Shown in pieces: positions 52,147 to 60,935 of a DNA stretch of 64,000 nucleotides (within the stretch, counting starts at the first letter, position 1; every line of letters begins with the position of its first letter). Under the pieces are notes generated by a model. That model did no database searches, had not been told where the DNA came from, and was given only the letters and a program-made list of their open reading frames with translations. Position numbers and translations under genes: made by a program. The stretch is from contig JBJEOB010000009.1 of assembly GCA_051880495.1 (NCBI GenBank), positions 1 to 64,000 of the forward strand, written 5' to 3'. This DNA is from MGBC120314 sp051880495 (lineage in GTDB: Bacteria; Bacillota; Clostridia; Lachnospirales; Lachnospiraceae).

Positions 52147-52941
52147 TCAATAATCGTTATTGATAATAGGTGTTGCAACATAGAAACATGTTTTATTTCT
52201 CTGTTCGTCGTAGGAAGCAGAAATGTTTAAATTAATCTTCTTACCGCTTACCTTTATATAATCATCCACTTTATCAGTGTATGCATAGATTGTGTACAGG
52301 CTGTCTGTTCTGTTTTCTGCGACAATCCTGCCTTTCATCTGACCGATAATCTGGTCCGAAATCATATTTCTAAATGCAAGGTCCGCCTTACCGTCAAGCT
52401 CACCGGTAAGATTTACGGTAACATCACTTTCTATATCCATTTCCTGATACAGCTCCTTAAGAATACTCTGATACTGTACACAGGCATCTAAATTTTCTCC
52501 AAAATTTATCTTAACTATCAGATACTGATGACTTTCAAGAATATTGTCCGTAATTTTTTCCTCTCTTGTAACAAGCTCTATTCTTGTCGTCGCATACTTT
52601 CCAACTTTAAGTATTCCCGTGGTTGAAACACTTCCATCACGGTTAGTGTAAGGCTCACAGTAATTTAAGCCGAGCTTGTAGCCGATGTCTTTTACAAATG
52701 TTTCCTTTGCCTTTTCGCTTAAATACACATCCCCATAATATCCAAATGCCTCTACCGACGCTGTCATTTCATCGAGCCGCACTGTCTGAAAGGCGCTTAC
52801 AAGTGTTTCCCGGGCGTCACTCTGATTGCCGTATACAAATACCCTGGTCAGCGCAACTGCCCATAAAACCACCGCCAATATTACTTTACTTATTGTCTTT
52901 CTCCAAGCTTTATTGTTCATTTCTGTACCCAATACAGGCAT
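52147..52941 (-). CDS. YwmB-like exported protein
   Basis: A 264-residue protein with one N-terminal TM segment followed by a folded extracytoplasmic part (VEAFGYYGDVYLSEKAKETF, ITDNILESHQYLIVKINFGE). It resembles YwmB/DUF1779, whose Bacillus gene also lies shortly downstream of atpC. ATG 52941 is chosen because GGGAGG lies 8 nt upstream. That SD is part of the stem of the ATP-synthase terminator. ATG 52920 is an alternative but has no SD. Confidence 0.65.
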   Translation of the reverse strand: MPVLGTEMNNKAWRKTISKVILAVVLWAVALTRVFVYGNQSDARETLVSAFQTVRLDEMTASVEAFGYYGDVYLSEKAKETFVKDIGYKLGLNYCEPYTNRDGSVSTTGILKVGKYATTRIELVTREEKITDNILESHQYLIVKINFGENLDACVQYQSILKELYQEMDIESDVTVNLTGELDGKADLAFRNMISDQIIGQMKGRIVAENRTDSLYTIYAYTDKVDDYIKVSGKKINLNISASYDEQRNKTCFYVATPIINNDY

Positions 52942-52942
52942 T

Positions 52943-53010
52943 AAAAAAACCTCCCAGCCGTTAATGTGATATATTTCGATATATCCATTATTTCCAACCT
53001 GGGAGGTTTT
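52943..53010 (-). terminator. ATP synthase operon terminator, overlapping next gene's SD
   Basis: Stem 52946-52957 with 52999-53010 (AAAACCTCCCAG, 12 bp) plus an inner 7-bp hairpin GATATAT/ATATATC at 52968-52985, followed by T7 on the minus strand. It lies 18 bp after the atpC stop. The 3' arm GGGAGG doubles as the ribosome site of the YwmB-like gene, and the T-tract abuts its ATG. Confidence 0.8.
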
Positions 53011-53027
53011 ATACAATATTTTATTAT

Positions 53028-53435
53028 TTAGCTTAACAGCTTGATTCTTGTAAGCGAACGTTTTAACGCCAATTCTGCACGCAGAAGATTAATATCAGCT
53101 TCGCCCGAAGTTCCGCCAAGACGTCTTTCCGCACGAATCCTTGCTTCATTTGCCCTGTTAATATCAATTTCTTCAGGCCACTCTGCAACCTCAGCAAGTA
53201 TAGTAACCGAATCCTGCAAAATTTCTGCAAATCCTGCATGAACAGCAGCTTTTTTAATTTCGCCTTCTTTGTGAATTGTCATAATGCCAGGTACAAGAAC
53301 CGTTGTTAACGGTATATGGTCAGCATATACACCCATCTCACCTTCGCTTGATGTGAATTCAACCATATCTACATCACCTTCATAAAAGATTCTGTCAGGC
53401 GAAATGATTTTTAATTGAAATAATTTACCTGCCAT
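53028..53435 (-). CDS. atpC: ATP synthase epsilon subunit
   Basis: Rotor-stalk subunit and ATPase inhibitor of F1, 135 residues. It has the N-terminal beta sandwich (FQLKIISPDRIFYEGDVDMV, GEMGVYADHIPLTTVLVPG) and C-terminal helical hairpin (EARIRAERRLG, ALKRSLTRIKLL). Last gene of the operon, 12 bp after atpD. Confidence 0.94.
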   Translation of the reverse strand: MAGKLFQLKIISPDRIFYEGDVDMVEFTSSEGEMGVYADHIPLTTVLVPGIMTIHKEGEIKKAAVHAGFAEILQDSVTILAEVAEWPEEIDINRANEARIRAERRLGGTSGEADINLLRAELALKRSLTRIKLLS

Positions 53436-53447
53436 ACACGTCTACCT

Positions 53448-54839
53448 CTACTTCACTCTTGCCAAAACATCATCGATATTACCTGCATTTAAGAAATGTC
53501 CTTCCGGAATATCATCGTACTTGCCTTCAAGAATTTCCTTGAAGCCCTGAATTGTCTCGCTAAGCGGTACATAACGGCCTTCAGAACCTGTGAACTGCTC
53601 TGCTACGAAGAAAGGCTGTGAAAGGAATCTCTGTACCTTTCTTGCTCTTGCAACAAGAAGCTTATCATCCTCTGATAATTCGTCCATACCAAGAATTGCA
53701 ATGATATCCTGTAACTCCTTATATCTTTGGAGAATCTCCTGAACGCCTCTGGCTACCTTATAGTGTTCCTCACCTACAATACGTGGGTCAAGAATTCTTG
53801 ATGTTGACTCTAACGGGTCAACAGCCGGATAAATACCAAGCTCTACGATTGAACGTGAAAGAACTGTCGTTGCATCCAGATGGGCAAATGTTGTTGCCGG
53901 AGCCGGGTCAGTTAAGTCATCGGCCGGTACATATACAGCCTGAACTGATGTGATGGAACCATTCTTGGTTGAAGTGATTCGCTCCTGAAGTGCACCCATT
54001 TCTGTCTGTAGCGTCGGCTGATAACCAACGGCTGACGGCATACGTCCAAGAAGCGCTGAAACCTCTGAACCTGCCTGTGTAAAACGGAAGATGTTATCAA
54101 TAAATAAAAGTACATCCTTGCCGTCATGATCACGGAAATATTCCGCCATTGTAAGACCTGTAAGACCAACTCTCATTCTTGCTCCAGGTGGTTCGTTCAT
54201 CTGGCCGAATACCATTGTGGTCTTATTTATAACACCTGACTCAGTCATTTCATGATAAAGGTCATTACCTTCTCTCGTACGCTCACCAACACCTGTAAAT
54301 ACTGAGTATCCGCCGTGCTCTGTTGCGATGTTACGGATTAATTCCTGAATTAATACGGTCTTACCAACTCCGGCGCCACCGAAAAGTCCAATCTTACCAC
54401 CTTTCTGATATGGGCAGAGAAGGTCAACGACCTTAATACCTGTTTCGAGAACCTCTGTAGAGGTTGACTGCTCCTCAAAAGCAGGAGCCTTTCTATGAAT
54501 CGGTAAATATTCAACATTTTCCGGAGCCGGCTTGTTATCAATAGCATCACCGAGAACGTTGAAGATACGTCCTAATGTATTTTCACCAACAGGCACCGAG
54601 ATTGGTGCACCTGTGTTCTCTGCATCCATTCCACGTACAAGTCCGTCTGTCGGACCCATAGCGATACATCTTACGGTATCATCACCAAGATGCTGTGATA
54701 CTTCAACAACCAGAACCGAACCATCCTGCTTTTTAATACGAATGGCTGTGTTGATTTCCGGAAGATTGCCCTCGCTAAACTTAATATCAAGAACGGCACC
54801 GATAATCTGTGTTATCTTACCAATATTATTAGCTGCCAT
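53448..54839 (-). CDS. atpD: ATP synthase beta subunit
   Basis: Catalytic F1 subunit, 463 residues. Walker A GLFGGAGVGKTVLIQE near 155, GERTREGNDLYHEM with the catalytic Glu, Walker B LLFIDNIFRFTQAG, and PADDLTDPAPATTFAHLDA are complete. It follows atpG by 36 bp. Confidence 0.97.
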   Translation of the reverse strand: MAANNIGKITQIIGAVLDIKFSEGNLPEINTAIRIKKQDGSVLVVEVSQHLGDDTVRCIAMGPTDGLVRGMDAENTGAPISVPVGENTLGRIFNVLGDAIDNKPAPENVEYLPIHRKAPAFEEQSTSTEVLETGIKVVDLLCPYQKGGKIGLFGGAGVGKTVLIQELIRNIATEHGGYSVFTGVGERTREGNDLYHEMTESGVINKTTMVFGQMNEPPGARMRVGLTGLTMAEYFRDHDGKDVLLFIDNIFRFTQAGSEVSALLGRMPSAVGYQPTLQTEMGALQERITSTKNGSITSVQAVYVPADDLTDPAPATTFAHLDATTVLSRSIVELGIYPAVDPLESTSRILDPRIVGEEHYKVARGVQEILQRYKELQDIIAILGMDELSEDDKLLVARARKVQRFLSQPFFVAEQFTGSEGRYVPLSETIQGFKEILEGKYDDIPEGHFLNAGNIDDVLARVK

Positions 54840-54875
54840 TATTTCACTCCTTTGCTGATTGCGGTCATGCTGACT

Positions 54876-55730
54876 TTAGGAAATTGCCGACGCACCCGCA
54901 ATAATTTCTGTTAATTCCTGCGTAATTGAACCCTGCCTTGCCCTGTTGTATTTCAAAGCCAAATCGGAAATCATTTCATCCGCATTACTTGTTGCATTAT
55001 CCATCGCCTGCATACGTGCTCCGTTTTCACTGGCAACTGACTCAATCAGTGCACCATATATGAGGCTTGTCACGTACTTAGGAATAATTATGTCAAGCGC
55101 TTCGTCTTCTTCCGGCTCGTAATTCATCGGAATATTATCTCCTGACGATTCCACAGCCGCACTGCCATCAACAGGCAACAGCTTTATCAGAGTCGGAACG
55201 TGAACTACAGTGTTTTTAAAGCTTGTATAGGCAAGATAAATCTCGCCGATTTCGTTATCAGTAAATGCTTTAAGAACTTCTGCACCAATGTGCATTGCAT
55301 CCGAATAGATAGGATTCTCAATAACATCAGAATAATCTGCTGCTATTTTATAGCCATTTCTTGTAAATGTCTCCTTACCCTTACGGCCGATATTGTAGAT
55401 AACTACATCTTCCTTAACAAAATTACCCCTGGTAATGAGCTTGGTTATATTGGAATTGTATCCGCCTGCCAGACCACGGTTAGCCGTAATCACAATGATT
55501 CCCTTCTTAGGAGAATCTCCCGGTTTTAAGAATCTGTGATTGACATTACCTGATTTTGCAAGCATTGAACATACAGTCTCATACATTAAATCAAAAAATG
55601 GTTTTGAATTCTCTGCTCTGCTCCTTGCTTTCTGCAGTTTTACTGTTGAAACGAGCTTCATGGCTTTCGTAATCTGTTCCGTACTCTGTATACTTTCCTT
55701 ACGCCTTTTTATCTCTCTCATTGAGGCCAT
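54876..55730 (-). CDS. atpG: ATP synthase gamma subunit
   Basis: Central rotor shaft, 284 residues. The N-terminal RKESIQSTEQITKAMKLVST, then VKLQKARSRA, and the C-terminal ARMQAMDNATSNADEMISDL with LALKYNRARQGSITQELTEI are highly conserved. Located between atpA and atpD as usual. Confidence 0.96.
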   Translation of the reverse strand: MASMREIKRRKESIQSTEQITKAMKLVSTVKLQKARSRAENSKPFFDLMYETVCSMLAKSGNVNHRFLKPGDSPKKGIIVITANRGLAGGYNSNITKLITRGNFVKEDVVIYNIGRKGKETFTRNGYKIAADYSDVIENPIYSDAMHIGAEVLKAFTDNEIGEIYLAYTSFKNTVVHVPTLIKLLPVDGSAAVESSGDNIPMNYEPEEDEALDIIIPKYVTSLIYGALIESVASENGARMQAMDNATSNADEMISDLALKYNRARQGSITQELTEIIAGASAIS

Positions 55731-55754
55731 TTGCGATCACCCTTTTGCTCTTTC

Positions 55755-57257
55755 TTAAAACTCTGACTTAAATTCTTCAATAGCTTTCACAAGAAGTTTC
55801 TCGTTATCCTCTGTAAGCACCTTATTGGTCTTGATGCTTTCAGGAATTTCAGGATACTTTGTGTCAATAAACTCAAATAATCCACTTTCAAATTCTAGAA
55901 CCCTTGAAACTTCTATATCAAGAAGATACTTTCTCGTAGCCGCATAAATAATGATTACCTGATATTCTACAGGCATCGGCTTATACTGTGGCTGCTTTAA
56001 CATTTCCTTGATTCTTTCACCCTGTGCAAGTCTCTCCTTGGTATCCGCATCAAGTTCTGAACCAAACTGTGAAAATGATGCAAGCTCACGATACTGTGCC
56101 AGTTCCACACGGATAGGAGCTGCAAATTTCTTCATAGCCTTAATCTGGGCTGAACCACCAACTCGTGATACGGAAAGTCCGGCATTAACAGCAGGTCTGA
56201 AACCGGAATTGAACATCTCCGTTTCAAGATAAATCTGTCCGTCTGTAATGGAAATTACATTTGTCGGAATGTATGCTGAAACATCGCCTGCCTGTGTTTC
56301 AATAATAGGAAGTGCCGTAAGGGAACCTCCGCCGTATTCATCTGACATTCTTGCAGCTCTTTCAAGAAGTCTTGAATGCAGATAGAATACATCACCGGGA
56401 TAAGCTTCACGTCCGGGTGGTCTCTTAAGCAGCAGTGACAGTGTTCTGTATGCCGCCGCATGCTTACTCAAATCATCATATACTACAAGTACATCCTGAC
56501 CTGCTTCCATCCATTCCTCGCCGATTGCACAGCCTGAATACGGTGCAATATACTGAAGCGGAGCAAGGTCACTGGCTGTTGCTGCAACAACCGTTGTATA
56601 ATCCATTGCACCATACTCTTCAAGAGTCTTAACTATCGATGCAACCGTAGATGCTTTCTGACCTATTGCAACATAGATACATTTAACATCCTGACCCTTC
56701 TGGTTAATGATTGTATCGATTGCGATAGCTGTCTTACCTGTCTGACGGTCACCGATGATAAGCTCACGCTGGCCTCTTCCTATTGGAACCATGGCATCAA
56801 TAGCCTTGATACCTGTCTGCAATGGTGTGTCAACTGATTTTCTTGTGATAACACCAGATGCAACCCTTTCAATCTGACGGAACTTGTCTGTATGGATAGG
56901 TCCTTTGCCATCTATAGGCTGTCCTAAGGCATTAACTACACGTCCTATCATTGCATCGCCTACAGGAACCTCTACAACACGTCCTGTCGTCTTTACGGTA
57001 TCACCTTCGTTAATACTCTTGCTATCACCTAAAAGAACAGCACCAACGTTGTCTTCCTCGAGGTTTAAGATCATGCCGTACACATCACCCGGAAATGCAA
57101 GAAGCTCACCCTGCATGGCATTTTCCAGTCCATGGATACGTGCAATACCATCGGCCACCTGAATTACAGTACCAACGTCAGACACTTCAAGTTCACTTGA
57201 ATATTTTTTAATCTGCTCTTTAATCACAGAACTAATTTCTTCTGGTCTTAAATTCAT
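55755..57257 (-). CDS. atpA: ATP synthase alpha subunit
   Basis: Non-catalytic nucleotide-binding F1 subunit, 500 residues. Walker A IIGDRQTGKTAIAIDT near 170, PYSGCAIGEEWMEAGQDVLV, and PGREAYPGDVFYLHSRLLER followed by AARMSDEYGGGSLTALPIIE are canonical. The start ATG 57257 has AAGGTG about 12 nt upstream, a little far. Confidence 0.97.
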   Translation of the reverse strand: MNLRPEEISSVIKEQIKKYSSELEVSDVGTVIQVADGIARIHGLENAMQGELLAFPGDVYGMILNLEEDNVGAVLLGDSKSINEGDTVKTTGRVVEVPVGDAMIGRVVNALGQPIDGKGPIHTDKFRQIERVASGVITRKSVDTPLQTGIKAIDAMVPIGRGQRELIIGDRQTGKTAIAIDTIINQKGQDVKCIYVAIGQKASTVASIVKTLEEYGAMDYTTVVAATASDLAPLQYIAPYSGCAIGEEWMEAGQDVLVVYDDLSKHAAAYRTLSLLLKRPPGREAYPGDVFYLHSRLLERAARMSDEYGGGSLTALPIIETQAGDVSAYIPTNVISITDGQIYLETEMFNSGFRPAVNAGLSVSRVGGSAQIKAMKKFAAPIRVELAQYRELASFSQFGSELDADTKERLAQGERIKEMLKQPQYKPMPVEYQVIIIYAATRKYLLDIEVSRVLEFESGLFEFIDTKYPEIPESIKTNKVLTEDNEKLLVKAIEEFKSEF

Positions 57258-57280
57258 GGAGCGAACGCACCTTCTTTCTA

Positions 57281-57829
57281 TTAGTTTAACTGAATCTTAA
57301 GCAATTCTTTTGTTAGTTCGCTTAATTTTGTCTTAATGCTGCTGTCTACCACCCGGTCTCCTATTCGGATTATCATGCCGCCGATGAGTGATTCATCAAC
57401 CTTATAATTCATCTCGAAAGATTTGTATGATGTGGTCTTTAGCAGCTTATTTTCAACATCTTCCTTCTGCTTGTCTGAAAGCTTTGATGCCGAAGTAACA
57501 TAAGCTACACCTATTCGCTTATATTCCTTTACCTTATCGGTAAAATATACAAGTATTTCAGGAATACTGTTATATCTTCCCTTGTTCACTATCAATGTAA
57601 GGAACCCTAACATATCCTTTGATACAAAGTCCTTGAAGATATTTTCAATTACTTCCTGTTTTTTATTAGTTTCAATCTTAGGATGATTCAAAAATCTGAC
57701 CAGCTCGTCATTGTCGGCAAATGCTTTTATGACTGCCTGTGCCTCCTCAAAAAGCACATCCGTCTTATTTTCCTCCACGGCCAGCTCAAATAATGCATCA
57801 CCATAAGTTGCCTTTACTAGCTTAGCCAT
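57281..57829 (-). CDS. atpH: ATP synthase delta subunit
   Basis: Peripheral-stalk subunit linking F1 to the b subunits, 182 residues. N-terminal YGDALFELAVEENKTDVL and C-terminal VDESLIGGMIIRIGDRVVDS are the two conserved blocks. ATG overlaps the end of atpF by 13 bp, so the two are coupled. Confidence 0.93.
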   Translation of the reverse strand: MAKLVKATYGDALFELAVEENKTDVLFEEAQAVIKAFADNDELVRFLNHPKIETNKKQEVIENIFKDFVSKDMLGFLTLIVNKGRYNSIPEILVYFTDKVKEYKRIGVAYVTSASKLSDKQKEDVENKLLKTTSYKSFEMNYKVDESLIGGMIIRIGDRVVDSSIKTKLSELTKELLKIQLN

Positions 57830-58377
57830 GTGCTATCACCTATTTCATTTAAAGTCTCTTCTACAAGAGCATCATTGATTTTTGTATCAATATTGGCTGC
57901 TACGACCTTGCCTGCCATCATGGATGCGATTTCAATCATCTCTGTCTTGACCTCATCCAGTGCACGTTTCTTCTCAAGTGCAATCTCATTATTTGCTCTC
58001 TCGATGATTCTTGCAGCCTCTTCCTTAGCCTCAGAAATAATCTGTTCCTCTTTCTTTAAAGCTTTTTTTCTGGCTTCCGAAAGAATAGCCTCAGCTTCCT
58101 TATCTACGTTGCGAAGCTTGGCCTCATATTCCTCTTTGAATGCAATTCCTTCTTCTTTTGCCTGTTTTGCCGTCTCACGTTCACTTGTAATCTTCTCGGC
58201 ACGTTTCTTAAGCATTTCCCTTGCCGGGTCAAACAACAAGTAGGACAGCAGCACAAACAATATAAAAATGTTGATTGCCGTCACAGCCGTACTGAAAAGA
58301 AGCTGTGCATCAAGTCCGAAAAGATATTCAGTTTCTTCAGTCGCCGTTGTCAGCAATACATTAAATAATGGTGTCAA
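57817..58377 (-). CDS. atpF: ATP synthase b subunit
   Basis: Peripheral stalk. The N-terminal membrane helix (AVTAINIFILFVLLSYLLF) is followed by a long charged coiled coil (KRAEKITSERETAKQAKEEG onward). I use the TTG at 58377 as start because AAGGAGG lies 6 nt before it; an in-frame GTG at 58395 would place that SD inside the gene. This gives 186 residues. Confidence 0.93.
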   Translation of the reverse strand: MTPLFNVLLTTATEETEYLFGLDAQLLFSTAVTAINIFILFVLLSYLLFDPAREMLKKRAEKITSERETAKQAKEEGIAFKEEYEAKLRNVDKEAEAILSEARKKALKKEEQIISEAKEEAARIIERANNEIALEKKRALDEVKTEMIEIASMMAGKVVAANIDTKINDALVEETLNEIGDSTWLS

Positions 58378-58447
58378 ATTTCTGCCTCCTTCCACTTATT
58401 CATGAATACATATTCCCCGCATATCACAGGGAGTGTACTGCACGATT

Positions 58448-58708
58448 TTACTTAAAAGGCTTAACGAACATTAAGATAATGGCAACAACGAAACCATAAA
58501 GACCTGTTGTCTCTGCTACTGCCTGTCCAAGTAACATGGTAGAAGTAATATCAGACTTGGCACCCGGGTTACGTCCTACGGCTGCTGCTGCCTGACCTGC
58601 TGCATATCCCTGACCAACACCAGGACCGATACCTGCGATTAATGCAAGTCCTGCACCTACTGCTGACATACCATAAATAAAATCCTGTCCACTAATATTT
58701 TCCATCAT
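58448..58708 (-). CDS. atpE: ATP synthase c subunit (Na+-type signature)
   Basis: Membrane rotor ring subunit, 86 residues, two TM helices joined by the GRNPGAKSD polar loop. Counting from the second Met, Gln 32, Val 63, Glu 65, Thr 66, Thr 67 and Tyr 70 match the sodium site of Ilyobacter tartaricus (Q32, V63, E65, S66, Y70), with Thr for Ser at 66. GPGVGQGYAAG and GQAVAETTGLY are the relevant segments. AGGAGG precedes two adjacent ATGs; either could start it. Confidence 0.95.
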   Translation of the reverse strand: MMENISGQDFIYGMSAVGAGLALIAGIGPGVGQGYAAGQAAAAVGRNPGAKSDITSTMLLGQAVAETTGLYGFVVAIILMFVKPFK

Positions 58709-58735
58709 AAGAATCCTCCTGTAATTAAATTGCTT

Positions 58736-59473
58736 TTAATCTGCTATCTTATCATTTACATAAACCATGGTTAACATGGCAAATACATATGCCTGTATAC
58801 ATCCTGAAAAAATATCAAAGTACACATGCATTACTGCCGGAATTCCCAGTTTCAAAAGTAACGGGAACATTCCATACACCAGACCCATTAAAACGGTACC
58901 CGACATGATGTTACCGAAGAGACGGACCGATAATGACAATGGTGTTGCAATTTCACTTATGAGATTAATAGGAAAAAGAATCGGCACCGGCTGAAACAGA
59001 TTCGTAAAGTGCTTACCCTTATTCTTCTTAATACCACAGTAGTGAATGATGCAAAAAGTAAATAACGCAAGCGGCAATGTTACGCCATAATCCGCCGTTG
59101 GGGGTCTTAAACCAAACAGGCCGGAAATATTACATATCAATATAAAAATAAATATTGATGAAATGTAATTCACAAAGCGCTTGGCATTGGTTCCCATCAG
59201 ACCACTTACCATATTACTTAACATCTCCACTACGATCTCCACAATATTCTGGAATACTCCTGGAGTCGCATCCGGGTCAGCTTTGGTAATAACCCTGTTG
59301 GCAATGACCGCTAAAATAATTATAAACAGCGATACACAAAACAGTGCCACATGAGTTGTTGTAATGTACACAGTCGTTTCTCCAAGATGCACTTCCTGCA
59401 ATTTCTTGATCATAAAGTCTGCTTCCATGGCAACCGGCAGGTTCTGAACAGAAGTCAAAAGTCCACTTCCCAC
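58736..59473 (-). CDS. atpB: ATP synthase a subunit
   Basis: Stator channel subunit, 245 residues with about six TM helices. The essential Arg is in TPLSLSVRLFGNIMSG near residue 185, and the last helices contain IQAYVFAMLTMVYVNDKIAD. The start is GTG at 59473 with AAGGTGAG upstream; no ATG fits in frame nearby. It interacts with the c-ring and would define the ion path. Confidence 0.93.
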   Translation of the reverse strand: MGSGLLTSVQNLPVAMEADFMIKKLQEVHLGETTVYITTTHVALFCVSLFIIILAVIANRVITKADPDATPGVFQNIVEIVVEMLSNMVSGLMGTNAKRFVNYISSIFIFILICNISGLFGLRPPTADYGVTLPLALFTFCIIHYCGIKKNKGKHFTNLFQPVPILFPINLISEIATPLSLSVRLFGNIMSGTVLMGLVYGMFPLLLKLGIPAVMHVYFDIFSGCIQAYVFAMLTMVYVNDKIAD

Positions 59474-59487
59474 ATTCTCACCTTCCT

Positions 59488-59904
59488 TTATTTAATTATT
59501 TTTGTAACTATAAATTTATGAGTAATCGGCTGTAGATAAGCCGCTACTTTCAATGACATCAGTCCGATGACAAATGCAATTGCATCAAACAGATTAGTAA
59601 AATATATCAGAAGCAGTACGGCAAGTATCCCGAGCACCCTGTAAATATACATCTTGCGGGTATTCTTTAATGCACTGACTTCATCCATTGAAATAGATTC
59701 AACAACACTGTGGTACATGTGCACCGTAAGTGCCACCGCACCAATGATTCCAACAAAAAATCCCAACACAATCTTACACAGCGGACCATCATAAAACGGT
59801 ATGCCTATTGCAAGAATCAGAATCTCGCCAATAATTCCATACACAATGCAGCCTGCCGTAAGGTCCACAAGCATCGGATTCAAACCTTTAATAAAACTTT
59901 TCAT
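59488..59904 (-). CDS. ATP synthase I-like membrane protein
   Basis: A 138-residue protein with four hydrophobic segments (about 12-32, 40-60, 88-106 and 108-126). It lies before atpB and its ATG overlaps the stop of the preceding gene (ATGA). It fits the loosely conserved ATP synthase subunit I family thought to help c-ring assembly. The identity rests more on position and topology than on motifs. Confidence 0.7.
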   Translation of the reverse strand: MKSFIKGLNPMLVDLTAGCIVYGIIGEILILAIGIPFYDGPLCKIVLGFFVGIIGAVALTVHMYHSVVESISMDEVSALKNTRKMYIYRVLGILAVLLLIYFTNLFDAIAFVIGLMSLKVAAYLQPITHKFIVTKIIK

Positions 59905-60188
59905 TTACTGCCCCCACCATGCTCTTTATTATATCTGTCCACAATATCTTCAGGTTTTTCTTCCTTGGTTTCATCTGCCCTGACAGCATTCATCGCTATA
60001 GTATATGCACTCTTTGCGCCGCCGAGTATTCCGATAATCAGCAAAATAACTGCCCAGTATGAAGTACCTGCCTTAGAATCAATCCACATCCCCAGTGCCA
60101 GTAACAAAAAAGCAGGCACCAGAATGTTTATTGCAAGCTGGGAAATCAATACTATATTACGAAAAGCATTTCCATTTTTCATTGTCAT
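59901..60188 (-). CDS. AtpZ/AtpI-type ATP synthase accessory protein
   Basis: A 95-residue protein with two TM helices (about 12-35 and 44-65) and a charged C-terminal tail. GxLLALGMWIDSKAGTSYWA followed by LLIIGILGGAKSAY matches the small AtpZ (ATPase gene 1) family at the head of atp operons. Its end overlaps the next gene by four bases. Start among closely spaced ATGs (60188 or 60182) is not resolved. Confidence 0.8.
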   Translation of the reverse strand: MTMKNGNAFRNIVLISQLAINILVPAFLLLALGMWIDSKAGTSYWAVILLIIGILGGAKSAYTIAMNAVRADETKEEKPEDIVDRYNKEHGGGSK

Positions 60189-60212
60189 CACTCTTTAACT
60201 AATATCTATACT

Positions 60213-60241
60213 ATTTTATACTAAAATCGTCCATAAGTCTA
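60213..60241 (-). promoter_or_regulatory. Candidate sigma-A promoter of the atp operon
   Basis: Minus strand TAGACT, 17-bp spacer, TAAAAT, about 25 bp before the first ATG. It lies in a 190-bp AT-rich divergent region that also holds a TATAAT (60346-60351) for the plus-strand DUF402 gene. Confidence 0.5.
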
Positions 60242-60383
60242 TGAAAAAACTGACAAAAATATAACATTTAATGGAAAATTTATAAATATATTATATTATT
60301 GCTTTATTTATACTAAAATATATGGCAAATATATTTCTTTTCTGCTATAATCCTCAATAAGAAATTACAAAGGAGTAATGCTT

Positions 60384-60854
60384 ATGCCACAATTATATCG
60401 AAAACGCCTTATTCCGGAAGAATGCATACATTTAAAAGATGATATTATCCTCTCAGTATCCGACGACTATATCATAACAAAATGGAACACACTGAATCCG
60501 AAAACCGCATTTTCTAATGGTCTTTCACTGTATGTCCTTAAAAAAGGCTGGAAAATCAGTAAGTTCCTTGACGATAACGGTAATCTCGTACAATGGTACT
60601 GCGATATTATCAGTACTGAATACAACAGTGATTCTGATTCATATATATTTACCGACCTGCTTGCAGATGTAATCCTTGATTCAAATCTCAACTCAAGAGT
60701 CGTGGACTTAGACGAATTTGCAACAGCATTTGAATCAGGAATGATTTCAGCAGATGAAATAACATCCGCACTCAAAAAGCTTGATGAGCTTCTGTCAATA
60801 ATATACGACGGCAGGTTCAGTGATTTCATATCAATAATAGAACAATATAAATAA
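60384..60854 (+). CDS. DUF402 family protein (YgaC/NtdP-like)
   Basis: A 156-residue protein with the DUF402 core VQWYCDIISTEYNSDSDSYI followed by FTDLLADVILDSN and RVVDLDEFATAFESGMISAD. Related proteins are nucleoside di/triphosphatases or phosphodiesterases; I cannot assign the substrate. ATG 60384 is chosen because AAAGGAG is 8 nt upstream, whereas it is only 2 nt before ATG 60378. It is transcribed divergently from the atp operon and converges on the dCMP deaminase gene. Confidence 0.75.
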   Translation: MPQLYRKRLIPEECIHLKDDIILSVSDDYIITKWNTLNPKTAFSNGLSLYVLKKGWKISKFLDDNGNLVQWYCDIISTEYNSDSDSYIFTDLLADVILDSNLNSRVVDLDEFATAFESGMISADEITSALKKLDELLSIIYDGRFSDFISIIEQYK

Positions 60855-60935
60855 TACGGGTATCAAAAGCCGGATAATAAATTGCTCTTCGTCAGATTGC
60901 ACAAAATTTATCATTTGGCTTTTGACACCCGTATT
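60853..60935. terminator. Inverted repeat/bidirectional terminator between convergent genes
   Basis: Arms 60853-60883 and 60905-60935 pair over 31 bp with four mismatches, several being G-U pairs in one or other RNA strand (AATACGGGT-TCAAAAGCC core). It starts inside the DUF402 stop codon and ends one base before the dCMP deaminase stop, so it fills the gap exactly. The GGGTGTCAAAAGC core is shared with the element at 45700-45839. Confidence 0.8.
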
